64,000 nt of DNA, from contig CAVVFO010000002.1 in assembly GCA_963747595.1 (NCBI GenBank), positions 1,054,001-1,118,000 of the forward strand, written 5' to 3'. Positions 1 through 8,284 of this stretch are shown here, one piece after another. The first letter of the stretch is position 1, and each line of letters begins with the position of its first letter. The stretch is from Oleiagrimonas sp963747595. GTDB lineage: Bacteria; Pseudomonadota; Gammaproteobacteria; Xanthomonadales; Rhodanobacteraceae. Position numbers and translations under genes: made by a program. Below the pieces are notes generated by a model that saw nothing but the letters and a program-made list of their open reading frames with translations, was not told where the DNA came from and did no database searches.

Positions 1-16
1 TACAGGAAGTTAACCC

Positions 17-352
17 ATGGCCTTGAAACGCACCGCCATCCGCTGCCCGCACTGCGGGCAGCCGGCCCGCATCGCCTCATCGTCCCAGCTCAGTGCGCTG
101 GTGCGCGAGAGCTATTACGACTGCACCGACGTGGTGGACTGCGGCCACCGCTTTGTGGCCACCACGTCCATCGACCGCACCATCGTGCCCAGCCTACAGC
201 CGCGCCATGGCGTCAACCTGCCCATCGTCGAGCGCCGGCCCAACGACATCGTGGTCAAACACCGCGAGGAGGAAGCCCAGCCCGACAACGCGCACCAGCC
301 GCACCACCACAACCACCCGGCGCCAGGCCACCGGCCGTACGCCAACCACTGA
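17..352 (+). CDS. Ogr/Delta-like zinc-finger transcription activator
   Basis: Small zinc-finger activator of the Ogr/Delta type, the family used by phage P2 (Ogr) and satellite P4 (Delta) to turn on late phage promoters. C10 and C13 (CPHC) pair with C36 and C42, followed by a GHRF motif, as in the family. The C-terminal 40 residues are rich in His and Pro and are probably disordered. An AGGAAG ribosome site precedes the ATG. It leads the rightward gene set that ends at the integrase. Together with the alpha-type primase it points to a P4-like satellite or P2-like prophage. Its target promoters are not visible because the element continues left of the window. Confidence 0.8.
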   Translation: MALKRTAIRCPHCGQPARIASSSQLSALVRESYYDCTDVVDCGHRFVATTSIDRTIVPSLQPRHGVNLPIVERRPNDIVVKHREEEAQPDNAHQPHHHNHPAPGHRPYANH

Positions 353-381
353 ACGACCGCAACACAGAAACAGGGGAAAAC

Positions 382-768
382 ATGTCGATTCAATTGCACA
401 ACCCGGATCCCGCGCTGGAGGCGGTGGACTGGATCACCCGCCACAGTGACCAGTACCTGCACACCGACCAGCTCATTGCCGCCTGCGCGCTGCACCTGGT
501 CACGAAACTGACCGTGCCCATGCAACGTGCCACCGAGCTGGCCCGCCATGCGCTGGGCGAGCTGCACAGCCGCCACCGTCCGGCCTACATCGACATGGCA
601 CGCAGCACCTCGTACGTGCTGTACGTGGTGGATCCGCGCACCGGGCGCACCCGTTACTTCACCGCCGCGCAGTTGCTGGATCTGGTGGATGGCGGCCCGT
701 GCGCCATGCAGCAGCCCACCGGGCGCTCGCCCGCCGAGCGCTGCGGCACCCGCGCCGACACCGCTTAG
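382..768 (+). CDS. Hypothetical phage-element protein
   Basis: Unrecognised 128-residue protein 29 bases after the Ogr/Delta-like gene, with a clear AGGGG ribosome site before its ATG. The first 75 residues look helical. Residues about 76-105 read like a small beta unit (YVLYVVDPRTGRTRYF) followed by a short helix. The last 20 residues are low in structure. No signal peptide or membrane segment is seen. It is probably co-transcribed with the zinc finger and is bounded downstream by the regulatory region at 901-1184. Its function is unknown; the gene call itself is well supported by ribosome site, spacing and codon use. Confidence 0.65.
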   Translation: MSIQLHNPDPALEAVDWITRHSDQYLHTDQLIAACALHLVTKLTVPMQRATELARHALGELHSRHRPAYIDMARSTSYVLYVVDPRTGRTRYFTAAQLLDLVDGGPCAMQQPTGRSPAERCGTRADTA

Positions 769-900
769 CTCTCCCAGTCCGCTTCCAGAAGCGCCCGCCC
801 GGTTGCCATGCGCAACCGGAACGGCCCCCGCACGCCCGCATACCGGAACCGTCCACCGATGACACAGCACAACCACATCGCACAAGCACGCACGGCGGCG

Positions 901-930
901 TTGACACGAACGCGCCGGCGGAGCGATGCT
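901..930 (+). promoter_or_regulatory. Putative promoter of the primase operon leader
   Basis: A perfect -35 hexamer TTGACA at 901-906 is followed by GATGCT at 925-930, an 18-base spacing but a poor -10 box. Its place just upstream of the repeat/terminator leader (957-1184) would suit a P4 PLE-like promoter. Assignment is by motif only. Confidence 0.35.
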
Positions 931-956
931 TGCACCGTCGCTGCAAAATCAGCGTC

Positions 957-1184
957 CGGGTTTGGAAGCCCGAATAGGAGCGCGAAAGCGCCATATCGTC
1001 CGATGCTGGCGCTTTTTCTTTGCCTGCCATCGGCCGGCATTGCGCACACGCATTGCACGTCAGTTTATGGCGGGCGGCGTGGGGAGGCCTTCGGGCCTGC
1101 CGGTGACTCCTACCGGTCTTCCAATCCCGCGTCGTCCGTCACCCTGTTTGGAAGCAGGGCGGCGGACTCCAGCCATAGGAGTCC
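957..1184 (+). promoter_or_regulatory. Candidate P4-type RNA immunity region (seqA/seqB/seqC-like)
   Basis: Three related segments lie between the putative promoter and the first primase-operon gene. Segment A (959-980) contains TTTGGAAG then CCCGAATAGGAG. Segment B (1105-1127) is the complement of that pattern: GACTCCTACCGG then TCTTCCAATCC. Segment C is split: TTTGGAAG at 1147-1154 and TAGGAGTC at 1176-1183. An RNA carrying B can therefore pair with A, next to a terminator, and with C, over the ribosome site of the next gene. In phage P4 the CI RNA (seqB) pairs with seqA and seqC to stop transcription of the replication operon. The complementarity is seen directly; the immunity role is inferred from layout and from the alpha-type primase downstream. 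Confidence 0.55.
985..1017 (+). terminator. Rho-independent terminator in the leader
   Basis: Nine-base stem AAAGCGCCA (985-993) pairs with TGGCGCTTT (1007-1015) and continues into a run of T. It starts five bases after segment A of the repeat set, so pairing at A could influence whether this terminator forms. It also closes the transcript of the two upstream genes. Confidence 0.7.
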
Positions 1185-1188
1185 CGCA

Positions 1189-1407
1189 ATGCACACGTCC
1201 AACGACACGCGCACGCGCGCCGAGCTCGCCATCGCCGAGCTGATCACCACCCACGAATTACTCGAAGCCAGCACCGCGGCCATCACCGCCGGCCTGCACG
1301 CGCAGACCATCGGCGCCGACGATGTCTTTCTCATGCTGCGCGCCGTGGCCGACCGCCAGGCGCGGGACCTGCACCGCATCGCGAACGCGCTGGAGGTGCA
1401 CGCATGA
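1189..1407 (+). CDS. Small phage-element protein, first gene of primase operon
   Basis: Unrecognised 72-residue, largely helical protein. The ATG at 1189 has AGGAG seven bases upstream, and this ribosome site lies in one arm of a GGACTCC/GGAGTCC hairpin. Its stop overlaps the next gene by four bases (ATGA), so the two are translationally coupled, and the third gene is the primase-helicase. Position and size match the small genes ahead of alpha-type primases in satellites. A longer reading frame back to 808 is open but crosses the terminator and repeats, so the short start is preferred. Function unknown. Confidence 0.65.
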   Translation: MHTSNDTRTRAELAIAELITTHELLEASTAAITAGLHAQTIGADDVFLMLRAVADRQARDLHRIANALEVHA

Positions 1408-1670
1408 ATGGCGACGTGCCCCGCACAGACTTGGCCGGGCTGGCCTCCGATGCCTATCTCGCCGGCGATGCGTTGGCGATGCAAACGCGCTGGGAACATA
1501 TGGAAATGCTGCGTCTGGCAGCGGACCCGGTCCAGATGAATGGGTGCGCGCAGCGCATCTTTGCGGGCCTGCTGATCGTGCACGACACCTCGCTGCAAGA
1601 CATGACAGTGCGCGACGTACTGGCGCTTGTGCAGCGCACCCGCACGCTGTATGAGGCGTGGCTGGCATGA
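1404..1670 (+). CDS. Small phage-element protein upstream of primase
   Basis: Unrecognised 88-residue acidic helical protein. It overlaps both the gene before (ATGA at 1404-1407) and the primase after it (ATGA at 1667-1670), so all three are read as one coupled unit. No zinc, HTH or membrane motif is visible. Being sandwiched before the replication protein suggests a helper or regulatory role, but nothing in the sequence proves it. Confidence 0.65.
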   Translation: MNGDVPRTDLAGLASDAYLAGDALAMQTRWEHMEMLRLAADPVQMNGCAQRIFAGLLIVHDTSLQDMTVRDVLALVQRTRTLYEAWLA

Positions 1671-4363
1671 GCGCGGACATGCAGCACGACATCCTCCGCC
1701 GCCTGCAGGCCGACTTCGGCCTCAAGAAGCGCGGCGACTACATGCGCGGCGGCTTGTGCCCACGCTGCAGCAAGAAAACCCTGTGGTGCGTATCGGAAAA
1801 GCCCTACGGCGTGCGTTGCGATCGCATCGAGTCCTGCGGCTACGACGAGAGCGTCAAGGAGCTGTACCCGGATCTGTTCCGCACCTGGTCCGATCGCTTC
1901 AAGGCCACGCCGGACAACCCCCACGCGGCGGCCATCGCCTACCTGCGCGACGAGCGCGGCCTGAACGTCAAGGCGCTGGCCGGCCGCTTCACGCAGGAGC
2001 TGTACCGCGACCCGGACACCGGCGACACCACGGCCACGGTGCGCTTTCCCCTGCCCGGCGGCAGCTGGTGGCAACGCCTGATCGACGACGTGCGCCGCTT
2101 CGGCAAGAAAAAGGCCACGTTCGCGCCGGGCAAGGCGTTCAAGGGGCTGTGCTGGTCTCTGCGTGACGTGGCCGAGCTGGCCACCGCTGACGAGGTGTGG
2201 ATTGTCGAGGGCATTTTCGACGCCGCGGCGCTGGAGCTGCACGGCATCGCCGCCGCGTCGGCCATGTCCTGCAATGTCTATCCGGAAACCTTCCTGCGTG
2301 CCCTGGCCGATGCCGTGCCGGCGGGTAAGAATCGGCCTACGCTGGTGTGGGCGTTCGATGACGGGCGTGTGGCGGCGGACTACGTGCGCCAGTTCGCGCG
2401 ACGCGCACGCAAGGCGGGCTGGACCTGCACCGCCGCGCTGTCACCCAGCGAACGCGGCCGCAAGATCGACTGGAACGACCGCCACCTGCGCGGTCAGCTC
2501 ACCGCCGGGCATGTGGATACGTGGAAGTACCACGGCGCGTTGCGCCTGGCCAAGGATGCCGCAGAAAAAGGCCGGCTCATCCACGCCCGCAAGCATTGGG
2601 CCAGCTTCTTTTTCGACTTCGCCGAGCGGGTGTACTGGTTCCAGCTTGACCAGGCCAGCTATGAAAAGGCCATGCGCACGCTGGAGGACAAGTACCAGGA
2701 CGACAAGCCCGACCGCGAGGAGCTGGTGGCCGAAGCCCTGGCCGCATCCAATGCCGTGCACGAGATCGCCAACTGTCACCCGCGCCCGCTCTACTTCCAG
2801 CGCAACAGCCTCACGGGCGAGTCCTGGTACTACTACCGGGTGGACTTTCCGCACGGCGGCAAATCGGTCAAGGACACCTTCAACGGCGGCAGCCTGTCCA
2901 GCGCGGCCGAGTTCATGAAACGCCTGCTGTCCATTGCCTCCGGCGCCATCTACAGCGGCACCAGCGACCAGCTCAAGCGCATCATCCAGGTGCAGCTGTT
3001 CAACCTGAAAGAAGTGGAAACCATCGACTACATCGGCTACAGCCGCGAGCACGCGATGTACGTGTTCGGCGACCTGGCCGTGCGCCAGGGCCGGGTGCTG
3101 GAGATCAACGACGAGGACTACTTCGACGCCGGCAAACTGTCGCTGAAAAGCCTGAACCAGTCCGTGGCCCTGACGGTGCAAAAGGATGCGGAAAAGTACC
3201 GCACCGACTGGCTGGACATGCTGTGGCGCTGCTTTGGCGCCAAGGGGCTGGTGGCGCTGACGTTCTGGTTCGGGGCGTTGTTCGCCGAGCAGATCCGGCG
3301 CACGGAAAAGAGCTTTCCGTTCGTGGAAATCATCGGCGAGGCCGGCTCGGGCAAGTCCACCCTGGTGGAGTTTTTGTGGAAGCTGCTGGGCCGCACGGAC
3401 TACGAGGGCTTCGACCCGTCCAAGTCCACCGCGGCCGCGCGAGCGCGCAATTTCGCGCAGGTGTCCAACCTGCCCGTGGTGCTGCTGGAGGGCGACCGCA
3501 GCGACGACACCATCAAATCCCGCCGGTTTGATTGGGACGAGCTGAAAACCGCCTACAACGGCCGCAGCGTGCGCGCCGTGGGCGTCAAGAACAACGGCAA
3601 CGAGACCCGCGAGCCGCCGTTTCGCGGCGCCATCGTCATCACGCAGAACGCCGCCGTGGAGGCCTCCGACGCGGTCATGCAGCGCATTGTGCATCTGCGC
3701 TTCGATCGCTCCGGCCACACGCCGGAAACCGGCCCCCTGGCCAAGCAGCTGGAGACCATGCCGGTGGAGCAGGTGTCGCACTTCATTCTCAAGGCGGCGC
3801 AGGCGGAATCCAAGGTGCTGGCCACCATTGCCGAACGCATCCCGGAGCACCAGCGGACGCTGCACGGTCATGCGGACCTCAAATCCGTGCGCATCATCAA
3901 GAACCACGCGCAGATCCTCGCGCTGTTCGATGCCCTTGGCCACGTGCTTCCGCTGACGGATGAACACCGCAGCGCGTTCGCCGCGTGCATCGCAGAGCTT
4001 GCCGTGCAGCGCCAACACGCCATCAACGCGGATCACCCTTACGTGGCCGAGTTCTGGGACCGCTTCGATTACATCGACGGCGACGGCGCCGTGCCAGCGC
4101 TCAACCACAGCCGCAACCCGCACGAGATCGCCGTCAACTTGAACCACTTCGAGCAGGAAGTGGCCGAGCGGCGCTTGTCCACATCGGCCAGTTCGGCCGA
4201 CCTCAAGAAACTGCTGCGCAGCAGCCGCCACCGCAAGTTCGTGGACGTGAAAACAGTCAACAGCGCCATATGGACGCGCGGTGCGCAGGATACACGGGGC
4301 AAATCCGTCAAGTGCTGGGTGTTCCAGCGCGCCCCGGGCGAAACGTCGGGGCAACCGGCATGA
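1667..4363 (+). CDS. P4 alpha-type primase-helicase
   Basis: Replication protein combining primase and helicase, as in satellite P4 alpha and related elements; it would prime and unwind the element's own DNA. Order: an N-terminal zinc-ribbon-like region with cysteines from residue 31 (LCPRC, then RCDRIESC); a Toprim-like segment near 176-190 (EVWIVEGIFDAAAL) with a downstream acidic FDDG; a middle region; then a helicase ATPase with Walker A GEAGSGKST at 557-565 and a DExx-like region after it. The protein is about 898 residues, longer than P4 alpha (777). I chose the ATG at 1667, which overlaps the upstream stop by four bases, over a GTG nine bases earlier. It is the main evidence that the element replicates or once did. 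Confidence 0.82.
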   Translation: MSADMQHDILRRLQADFGLKKRGDYMRGGLCPRCSKKTLWCVSEKPYGVRCDRIESCGYDESVKELYPDLFRTWSDRFKATPDNPHAAAIAYLRDERGLNVKALAGRFTQELYRDPDTGDTTATVRFPLPGGSWWQRLIDDVRRFGKKKATFAPGKAFKGLCWSLRDVAELATADEVWIVEGIFDAAALELHGIAAASAMSCNVYPETFLRALADAVPAGKNRPTLVWAFDDGRVAADYVRQFARRARKAGWTCTAALSPSERGRKIDWNDRHLRGQLTAGHVDTWKYHGALRLAKDAAEKGRLIHARKHWASFFFDFAERVYWFQLDQASYEKAMRTLEDKYQDDKPDREELVAEALAASNAVHEIANCHPRPLYFQRNSLTGESWYYYRVDFPHGGKSVKDTFNGGSLSSAAEFMKRLLSIASGAIYSGTSDQLKRIIQVQLFNLKEVETIDYIGYSREHAMYVFGDLAVRQGRVLEINDEDYFDAGKLSLKSLNQSVALTVQKDAEKYRTDWLDMLWRCFGAKGLVALTFWFGALFAEQIRRTEKSFPFVEIIGEAGSGKSTLVEFLWKLLGRTDYEGFDPSKSTAAARARNFAQVSNLPVVLLEGDRSDDTIKSRRFDWDELKTAYNGRSVRAVGVKNNGNETREPPFRGAIVITQNAAVEASDAVMQRIVHLRFDRSGHTPETGPLAKQLETMPVEQVSHFILKAAQAESKVLATIAERIPEHQRTLHGHADLKSVRIIKNHAQILALFDALGHVLPLTDEHRSAFAACIAELAVQRQHAINADHPYVAEFWDRFDYIDGDGAVPALNHSRNPHEIAVNLNHFEQEVAERRLSTSASSADLKKLLRSSRHRKFVDVKTVNSAIWTRGAQDTRGKSVKCWVFQRAPGETSGQPA

Positions 4364-4434
4364 ACGGCGGGGCTCGCGGGGGAGCGGCAACTCCCCCGAC
4401 GCACCGTCACCACCACAAGGCAAAGGAGCACACG

Positions 4435-4899
4435 ATGATCTGCAACGACCAGGCACACACCACAGCGGCAGGGGCGGCACTCGAACCCCGCCACCAGTCT
4501 ACCGCGGCTGCGCCGTGCGTCACCTCCCACCCGGCCGTGCTGACGTTCCACCGGCGTTGCACCGGCGTTGCTGCACGCAGGCGCGCCACCCGCGAGGCCG
4601 TGGCGGCCATGGCCGCGCGGCTGGGGCTGGATCCGCGAAGCTGTGCCTACCTGTGGCACTACACCGACGCTTATCTCAAGACCGGATACTCCGGCGCCGC
4701 GGCGTTGCAACACGCACACCGGGAGGGCACGCGGCTGGCAGCTCATGGCCATCTTCCAGAACCCAACCAATCGGCACCGAGCGCCGCGCAGGTGCGCCAG
4801 ATGTTGCACCGGGATACCCAAACCGACGCGCAAAACGTCGTGTCTTTCATCGCCGGCGTGGTGCTGACCACCTGCGCCCTGATGCCCTTCTTCCACTGA
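4435..4899 (+). CDS. Hypothetical protein with C-terminal membrane segment
   Basis: Unrecognised 154-residue protein with an AAAGGAG ribosome site before its ATG. The N-terminal third is rich in Ala and Thr. Residues 40-110 look helical, with basic patches that could bind nucleic acid. The last 19 residues (VVSFIAGVVLTTCALMPFF) form one hydrophobic helix, so the protein may be tail-anchored in the membrane. It sits between the primase and rdgC in the same direction and is probably in the same operon. Function unknown. Confidence 0.55.
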   Translation: MICNDQAHTTAAGAALEPRHQSTAAAPCVTSHPAVLTFHRRCTGVAARRRATREAVAAMAARLGLDPRSCAYLWHYTDAYLKTGYSGAAALQHAHREGTRLAAHGHLPEPNQSAPSAAQVRQMLHRDTQTDAQNVVSFIAGVVLTTCALMPFFH

Positions 4900-4908
4900 G
4901 GACCACCC

Positions 4909-5844
4909 ATGTTTCCACGTAATCTCACACTGTTTCGCTTCGCTCCCGGCCTGGTCACAGCTGACGAACTGCACGAGGCCATCAGCGCCCATCCGCTGCG
5001 CGAGGTCGGCGACATGGAGCTGGCCACAAGCGGTTTCATGTCACCGGCCGGCGAAGGACAAAACTGCCTGACCATCGACTGCGGATCCAGCATCGGCGCA
5101 CTGCACGTAGTGGAGTCGCGCATCATGCCGGCCAGCGCCATCCGGCACGAGGTCGACAAACGCAGCCGCGCCATCGCCGAGCGCGAGGGACGCCGCGTGG
5201 GTGGCCGCGAGCGCAAGCGCATCAAGGATGATGTGGTCAACGAGCGCATGCCCCGGGCCATGGTGCGCCGCACTACCTGCCTGTTCTGGTTCGATATGGT
5301 CGCTGGCTGGATCATGATCGACACCGCCAGCCGCAAGCGCGCCGAACACATCCTTTCCGACCTTCGCCACGCCCTTGGCAGCCTGCCAGCGGTCCCGCTG
5401 GCGCCGGAATGTTCACCGCGGCACACGATGACCGATTGGGTGGCCCACCAGCACCGCTTGCCGGCCGGCATCAGCCTTGCCGACAGCGTGGAGCTGCGCG
5501 ACCCCGCCGACACCCACGGCGCGGAGGTCAAATGCCGCCGCCAGGCGCTGGACGGCGATGAAATCGGCGAGCACCTGCGCAGCGGCAAGCAGGTGTTCGA
5601 GTTGGGCTTGGAGTTCGACGGCCGTCTGGGCTTTCGCCTTGGCGAGGATCTGACACTGCGCGGCCTGCACTTCTATGACGTCGTGACCGATGAACTGGAG
5701 GCCTCCAACGCAGACGGCGCAGACGATGAAATCCAGGCACGCTTCGCGCTGTTCACCCTGGAGCTGCAACGCGTCGCCGGTTGGCTGGATCGCACCTTCC
5801 GCCTGGCCAAGCCGTCCCGGGCGGACTTGGAGACCGCCGCATGA
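4909..5844 (+). CDS. rdgC: RdgC-family recombination-associated protein
   Basis: RdgC forms a ring-shaped dimer on double-stranded DNA and limits RecA filament formation. The first 30 residues (MFPRNLTLFRFAP then a leucine/acid pattern), the GEGQNCLTID stretch and the RRTTCLFWFD segment are typical, and the length of 311 is the family's usual size. It is nine bases after the preceding gene and overlaps the next by ATGA. Chromosomal rdgC is normally a housekeeping gene, so a copy inside an integrated element is noteworthy. It may protect replicating element DNA or modulate host recombination. The family call is firm; its role in the element is inferred. Confidence 0.85.
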   Translation: MFPRNLTLFRFAPGLVTADELHEAISAHPLREVGDMELATSGFMSPAGEGQNCLTIDCGSSIGALHVVESRIMPASAIRHEVDKRSRAIAEREGRRVGGRERKRIKDDVVNERMPRAMVRRTTCLFWFDMVAGWIMIDTASRKRAEHILSDLRHALGSLPAVPLAPECSPRHTMTDWVAHQHRLPAGISLADSVELRDPADTHGAEVKCRRQALDGDEIGEHLRSGKQVFELGLEFDGRLGFRLGEDLTLRGLHFYDVVTDELEASNADGADDEIQARFALFTLELQRVAGWLDRTFRLAKPSRADLETAA

Positions 5845-6122
5845 GCTTCACGACCGAACGCCAGCCCAACCACGACCGCGCCGCCGCGGCACGCAAAGCC
5901 CGCACACTTCCGAACGATGTACGCAAGGTGCTGCAGCTGGCATTCACCGCGCTGCATAGGTCCGCGCCAATCGACTCCGTCAAGCGTGTGTACCCAGATG
6001 CACACGCCATGCACAGTGAGGCGCACCGCGCCGTCCGTGAGCTGCTGGACATCTACGCTGTGCACGCGCTCATGCAGGGCAACGATAAGCCCGAGGAAGT
6101 CACCAAGGAGCTGTCCACATGA
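5841..6122 (+). CDS. Hypothetical phage-element protein
   Basis: Unrecognised 93-residue helical protein whose ATG overlaps the rdgC stop (ATGA) and whose own stop overlaps the next ATG, so it is translationally coupled on both sides. It is rich in Ala, Arg and His with no recognisable motif. The coupling supports a real gene in the element's early operon. Function unknown. Confidence 0.6.
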   Translation: MSFTTERQPNHDRAAAARKARTLPNDVRKVLQLAFTALHRSAPIDSVKRVYPDAHAMHSEAHRAVRELLDIYAVHALMQGNDKPEEVTKELST

Positions 6123-6433
6123 GCCTGCATGCTGCACTCGGTGGGCCGTGCGCACCACAACATGTGCAGCCTCCAAGGCCGCCCGACAGGGCGGCCAGGC
6201 GCAGCGCCCGAACTCTGCAGCTTGGCCAACACGTGGACCGTTTCACCAGCTACGGCGAATATTCCCGTACCGGCATTGCTCGCCTTGATGGGCTGCGCCG
6301 CGGCATGCATGCAGTGGTTTACATCGACGCCGCGGACCGCCTTTGCACACGTATCGCCCACTTCACACGCGCCGACGCCGAGGGGACCTACCCCGTCGAC
6401 GTGTACCTGATCGACACAGATTCACCGGAGTAA
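6119..6433 (+). CDS. Hypothetical phage-element protein
   Basis: Unrecognised 104-residue protein, coupled to the preceding gene by an ATGA overlap. The first 35 residues are Pro/Arg-rich. The remainder (about 40-104) alternates hydrophobic residues in a way that suggests a small beta-rich domain (MHAVVYIDAADRL, then YPVDVYLIDTD). The next gene starts six bases later. Function unknown. Confidence 0.55.
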   Translation: MSLHAALGGPCAPQHVQPPRPPDRAARRSARTLQLGQHVDRFTSYGEYSRTGIARLDGLRRGMHAVVYIDAADRLCTRIAHFTRADAEGTYPVDVYLIDTDSPE

Positions 6434-6439
6434 CACCGC

Positions 6440-6748
6440 ATGGAGACCAACAAGGATCCCATTACGCCCATCCTCGAACGCCTGGACATGATCATCCAGG
6501 CGCAATCGCTGCCGCTGAACGACACGCTGTGGTCGGTGGAAGATATCGCCCGATGGTCGCAGCTGTCGGCATCGACCGTGTCCCAACACGTCATCACCCG
6601 CGACGATTTTCCGGCACATGCCTTCCTCACCGGCCGCAAGGTGGGTGCAAACCGCCGGTATTTTGCCGCCGAGGTGATCGACTACGTGCGCCGAAACCGC
6701 GGGAAACTGCCACGTCCGTCACGCGCCACCAGGTGCCGGGCTGATTAA
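6440..6748 (+). CDS. Excisionase/AlpA-like helix-turn-helix protein
   Basis: Small DNA-binding protein of the MerR/AlpA/excisionase type. Residues about 30-85 hold the pattern WSVEDIARWSQLSASTVSQHV, then a winged segment (GANRRYFAAEVIDYVRR), as in such proteins that bend att DNA or switch integrase expression. A helical leader of 28 residues precedes it. It lies one small gene from the convergent integrase, the usual position for a recombination directionality factor. Whether it acts as excisionase or as operon regulator cannot be told from sequence. Confidence 0.6.
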   Translation: METNKDPITPILERLDMIIQAQSLPLNDTLWSVEDIARWSQLSASTVSQHVITRDDFPAHAFLTGRKVGANRRYFAAEVIDYVRRNRGKLPRPSRATRCRAD

Positions 6749-6848
6749 ACACTTGGCACACCGATATACTGAGCGCCCGGCACTGCCCATGCCGGTGCGC
6801 TCTTGGTGGTTGCTCGCTGCGCACTACCGAGAGCAAGGAGCATGCCGA

Positions 6849-7058
6849 GTGTCATCCACGTACGACTCACTGAATCAGAAAGCCGCTGAACTCACCTACG
6901 ATATCCAGGCCGGGCACACGCTGTCGGCCAGCCTCGTGGCTGGCTTACGCACAGACGAGGTCGACCTCGACCACCTCTATTCACTTCTGACCGGTCATTT
7001 TCAGCGCCTCGAGGCGCATGTGGCCGAAATGCGCAGCCTCATCGCCGAGGCGGCCTGA
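6849..7058 (+). CDS. Small helical protein, last gene of the rightward operon
   Basis: Unrecognised 69-residue helical protein with heptad-like leucines in its second half (LDHLYSLLTGHFQRLEAHVAEM). The GTG start at 6849 is chosen because AAGGAG lies eight bases upstream; no in-frame ATG exists. It ends 17 bases before the stop of the convergent integrase. Function unknown. Confidence 0.5.
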   Translation: MSSTYDSLNQKAAELTYDIQAGHTLSASLVAGLRTDEVDLDHLYSLLTGHFQRLEAHVAEMRSLIAEAA

Positions 7059-7075
7059 TGATCGGCAGGGCGACG

Positions 7076-8284
7076 CTAGTCGCCCTGCCGTTCCAACACG
7101 TCAAGACGCTTGATCAAGGCATCGAGCGCGGAGGCAACCTGGTCATACAACGCGCCAGGGTCCGCATCGCCGGCTTGCGCCGGCAACATCGGCAGCACTG
7201 CACCGCCCAGGTGATCCGATGCTTGGAACCTGCGCAGCACCTTGTTGAGCGTTGTGGCCACGCGCTCGAACCGGGCGCCGCCGTCAATGCGTTCGGACAA
7301 TTCCGACGCGGTGGCGTTGTAATAGATCATCAGCGATCGCAGATCCCGCTGGCCAAGTACACGGGCCAGCTCCATGGGGTTCAGCACCTTGGCCAACTGC
7401 GTGCAGGCCTCGTGCCGCGAATCGTGGAAGGTCATGTCTTCGACACCTGCCGCGCGGACAGCGCGGCGAAAGGTGGCATCGGCCGTGGCCGAGCTGACGT
7501 GGAACACCTGCACATCGGGCGCAGGTTCCAGCTGCAGCTGCAACTCCAGCAATTCGCGGGCAGCAGCGCTGAGCGGCACGTTGCGGCGGTTGCCGTTCTT
7601 TGACTTGGGCACGTGCACGTAGCGGTCGCGTAAATGCACGTGCGGCGGCGTCAACCGCAGAATCTCGCCCTGCCGCATGCCCGCCTCGAGGGCGAACAAC
7701 CAGGCCGTGGCCACATGATGTTTGCGCAACTGCGGCACCATCCCCGGCGTGTACTGCAGCTGATCCAGAATCGCGCGACGTTCGTGGGGATACACGCGAC
7801 GGTCGCGGTGCTCGGCACCCTTCGGCCGGCGCACGTCGCGGACTGGATTGGATCGCACCCACTTCCACTCCAGCTTAGCCAGCTGAAACACCGAGGACAG
7901 CAAGTTCATTTCGCGCAGCACAGATGCCGGCGACAGACGTTGCAACGACGTGTTGCGCCACTCTCCGATCACCTCCGGGGTCACATCGTCCATGATCCAC
8001 CCGACAAAGGGCATCTCGCGGGCAAACTTGTCCAGGCGTATGGCTTCCCAGCGGCCGCCGTCTTTCTGCGGCACAACCTCACGCTTGTACCGCTCGAACC
8101 CATCGAGCAAGGTTCGCCGCGGAATCCCGGCCGATCCGGTACGCTTTCGCTCGCGCAACTCGGCCTCCAGCGCGGTGGCCCACGTCCTGGCCTCGCCTTT
8201 CGTGTCGAAGGTGCGGGTCTCGCGGTGACCTAGAACCTTAACCCGCGCGGTACAGCGCTTCCCGCGCCACTCGTAGCTCGCCAT
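7076..8284 (-). CDS. int: Phage-type tyrosine integrase
   Basis: Tyrosine recombinase of 402 residues that would insert and excise the element. It has an Arm-type N-terminal domain (residues 1-50), a SAM-like core-binding domain (about 60-145) and a catalytic domain. In the last, R204 (GMRQGE), H287-x-x-R290 (FHDSRH), the LGQRDLRS box and the Y321/Y322 pair supply the expected active site. It is read leftward, convergent with the element's other genes, with its start toward the right boundary of the element. About 30 residues after the catalytic tyrosine are extra. The family call is secure; the attachment site could not be fixed. Confidence 0.9.
   Translation of the reverse strand: MASYEWRGKRCTARVKVLGHRETRTFDTKGEARTWATALEAELRERKRTGSAGIPRRTLLDGFERYKREVVPQKDGGRWEAIRLDKFAREMPFVGWIMDDVTPEVIGEWRNTSLQRLSPASVLREMNLLSSVFQLAKLEWKWVRSNPVRDVRRPKGAEHRDRRVYPHERRAILDQLQYTPGMVPQLRKHHVATAWLFALEAGMRQGEILRLTPPHVHLRDRYVHVPKSKNGNRRNVPLSAAARELLELQLQLEPAPDVQVFHVSSATADATFRRAVRAAGVEDMTFHDSRHEACTQLAKVLNPMELARVLGQRDLRSLMIYYNATASELSERIDGGARFERVATTLNKVLRRFQASDHLGGAVLPMLPAQAGDADPGALYDQVASALDALIKRLDVLERQGD

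Noticed and set aside
9..17. Left attachment site of the element
   Set aside because: The window begins inside the element; no boundary repeat can be identified.
2441..4480. 679-codon minus-strand frame
   Set aside because: Antisense to the primase-helicase, with His/Val/Leu-rich text typical of shadow frames.
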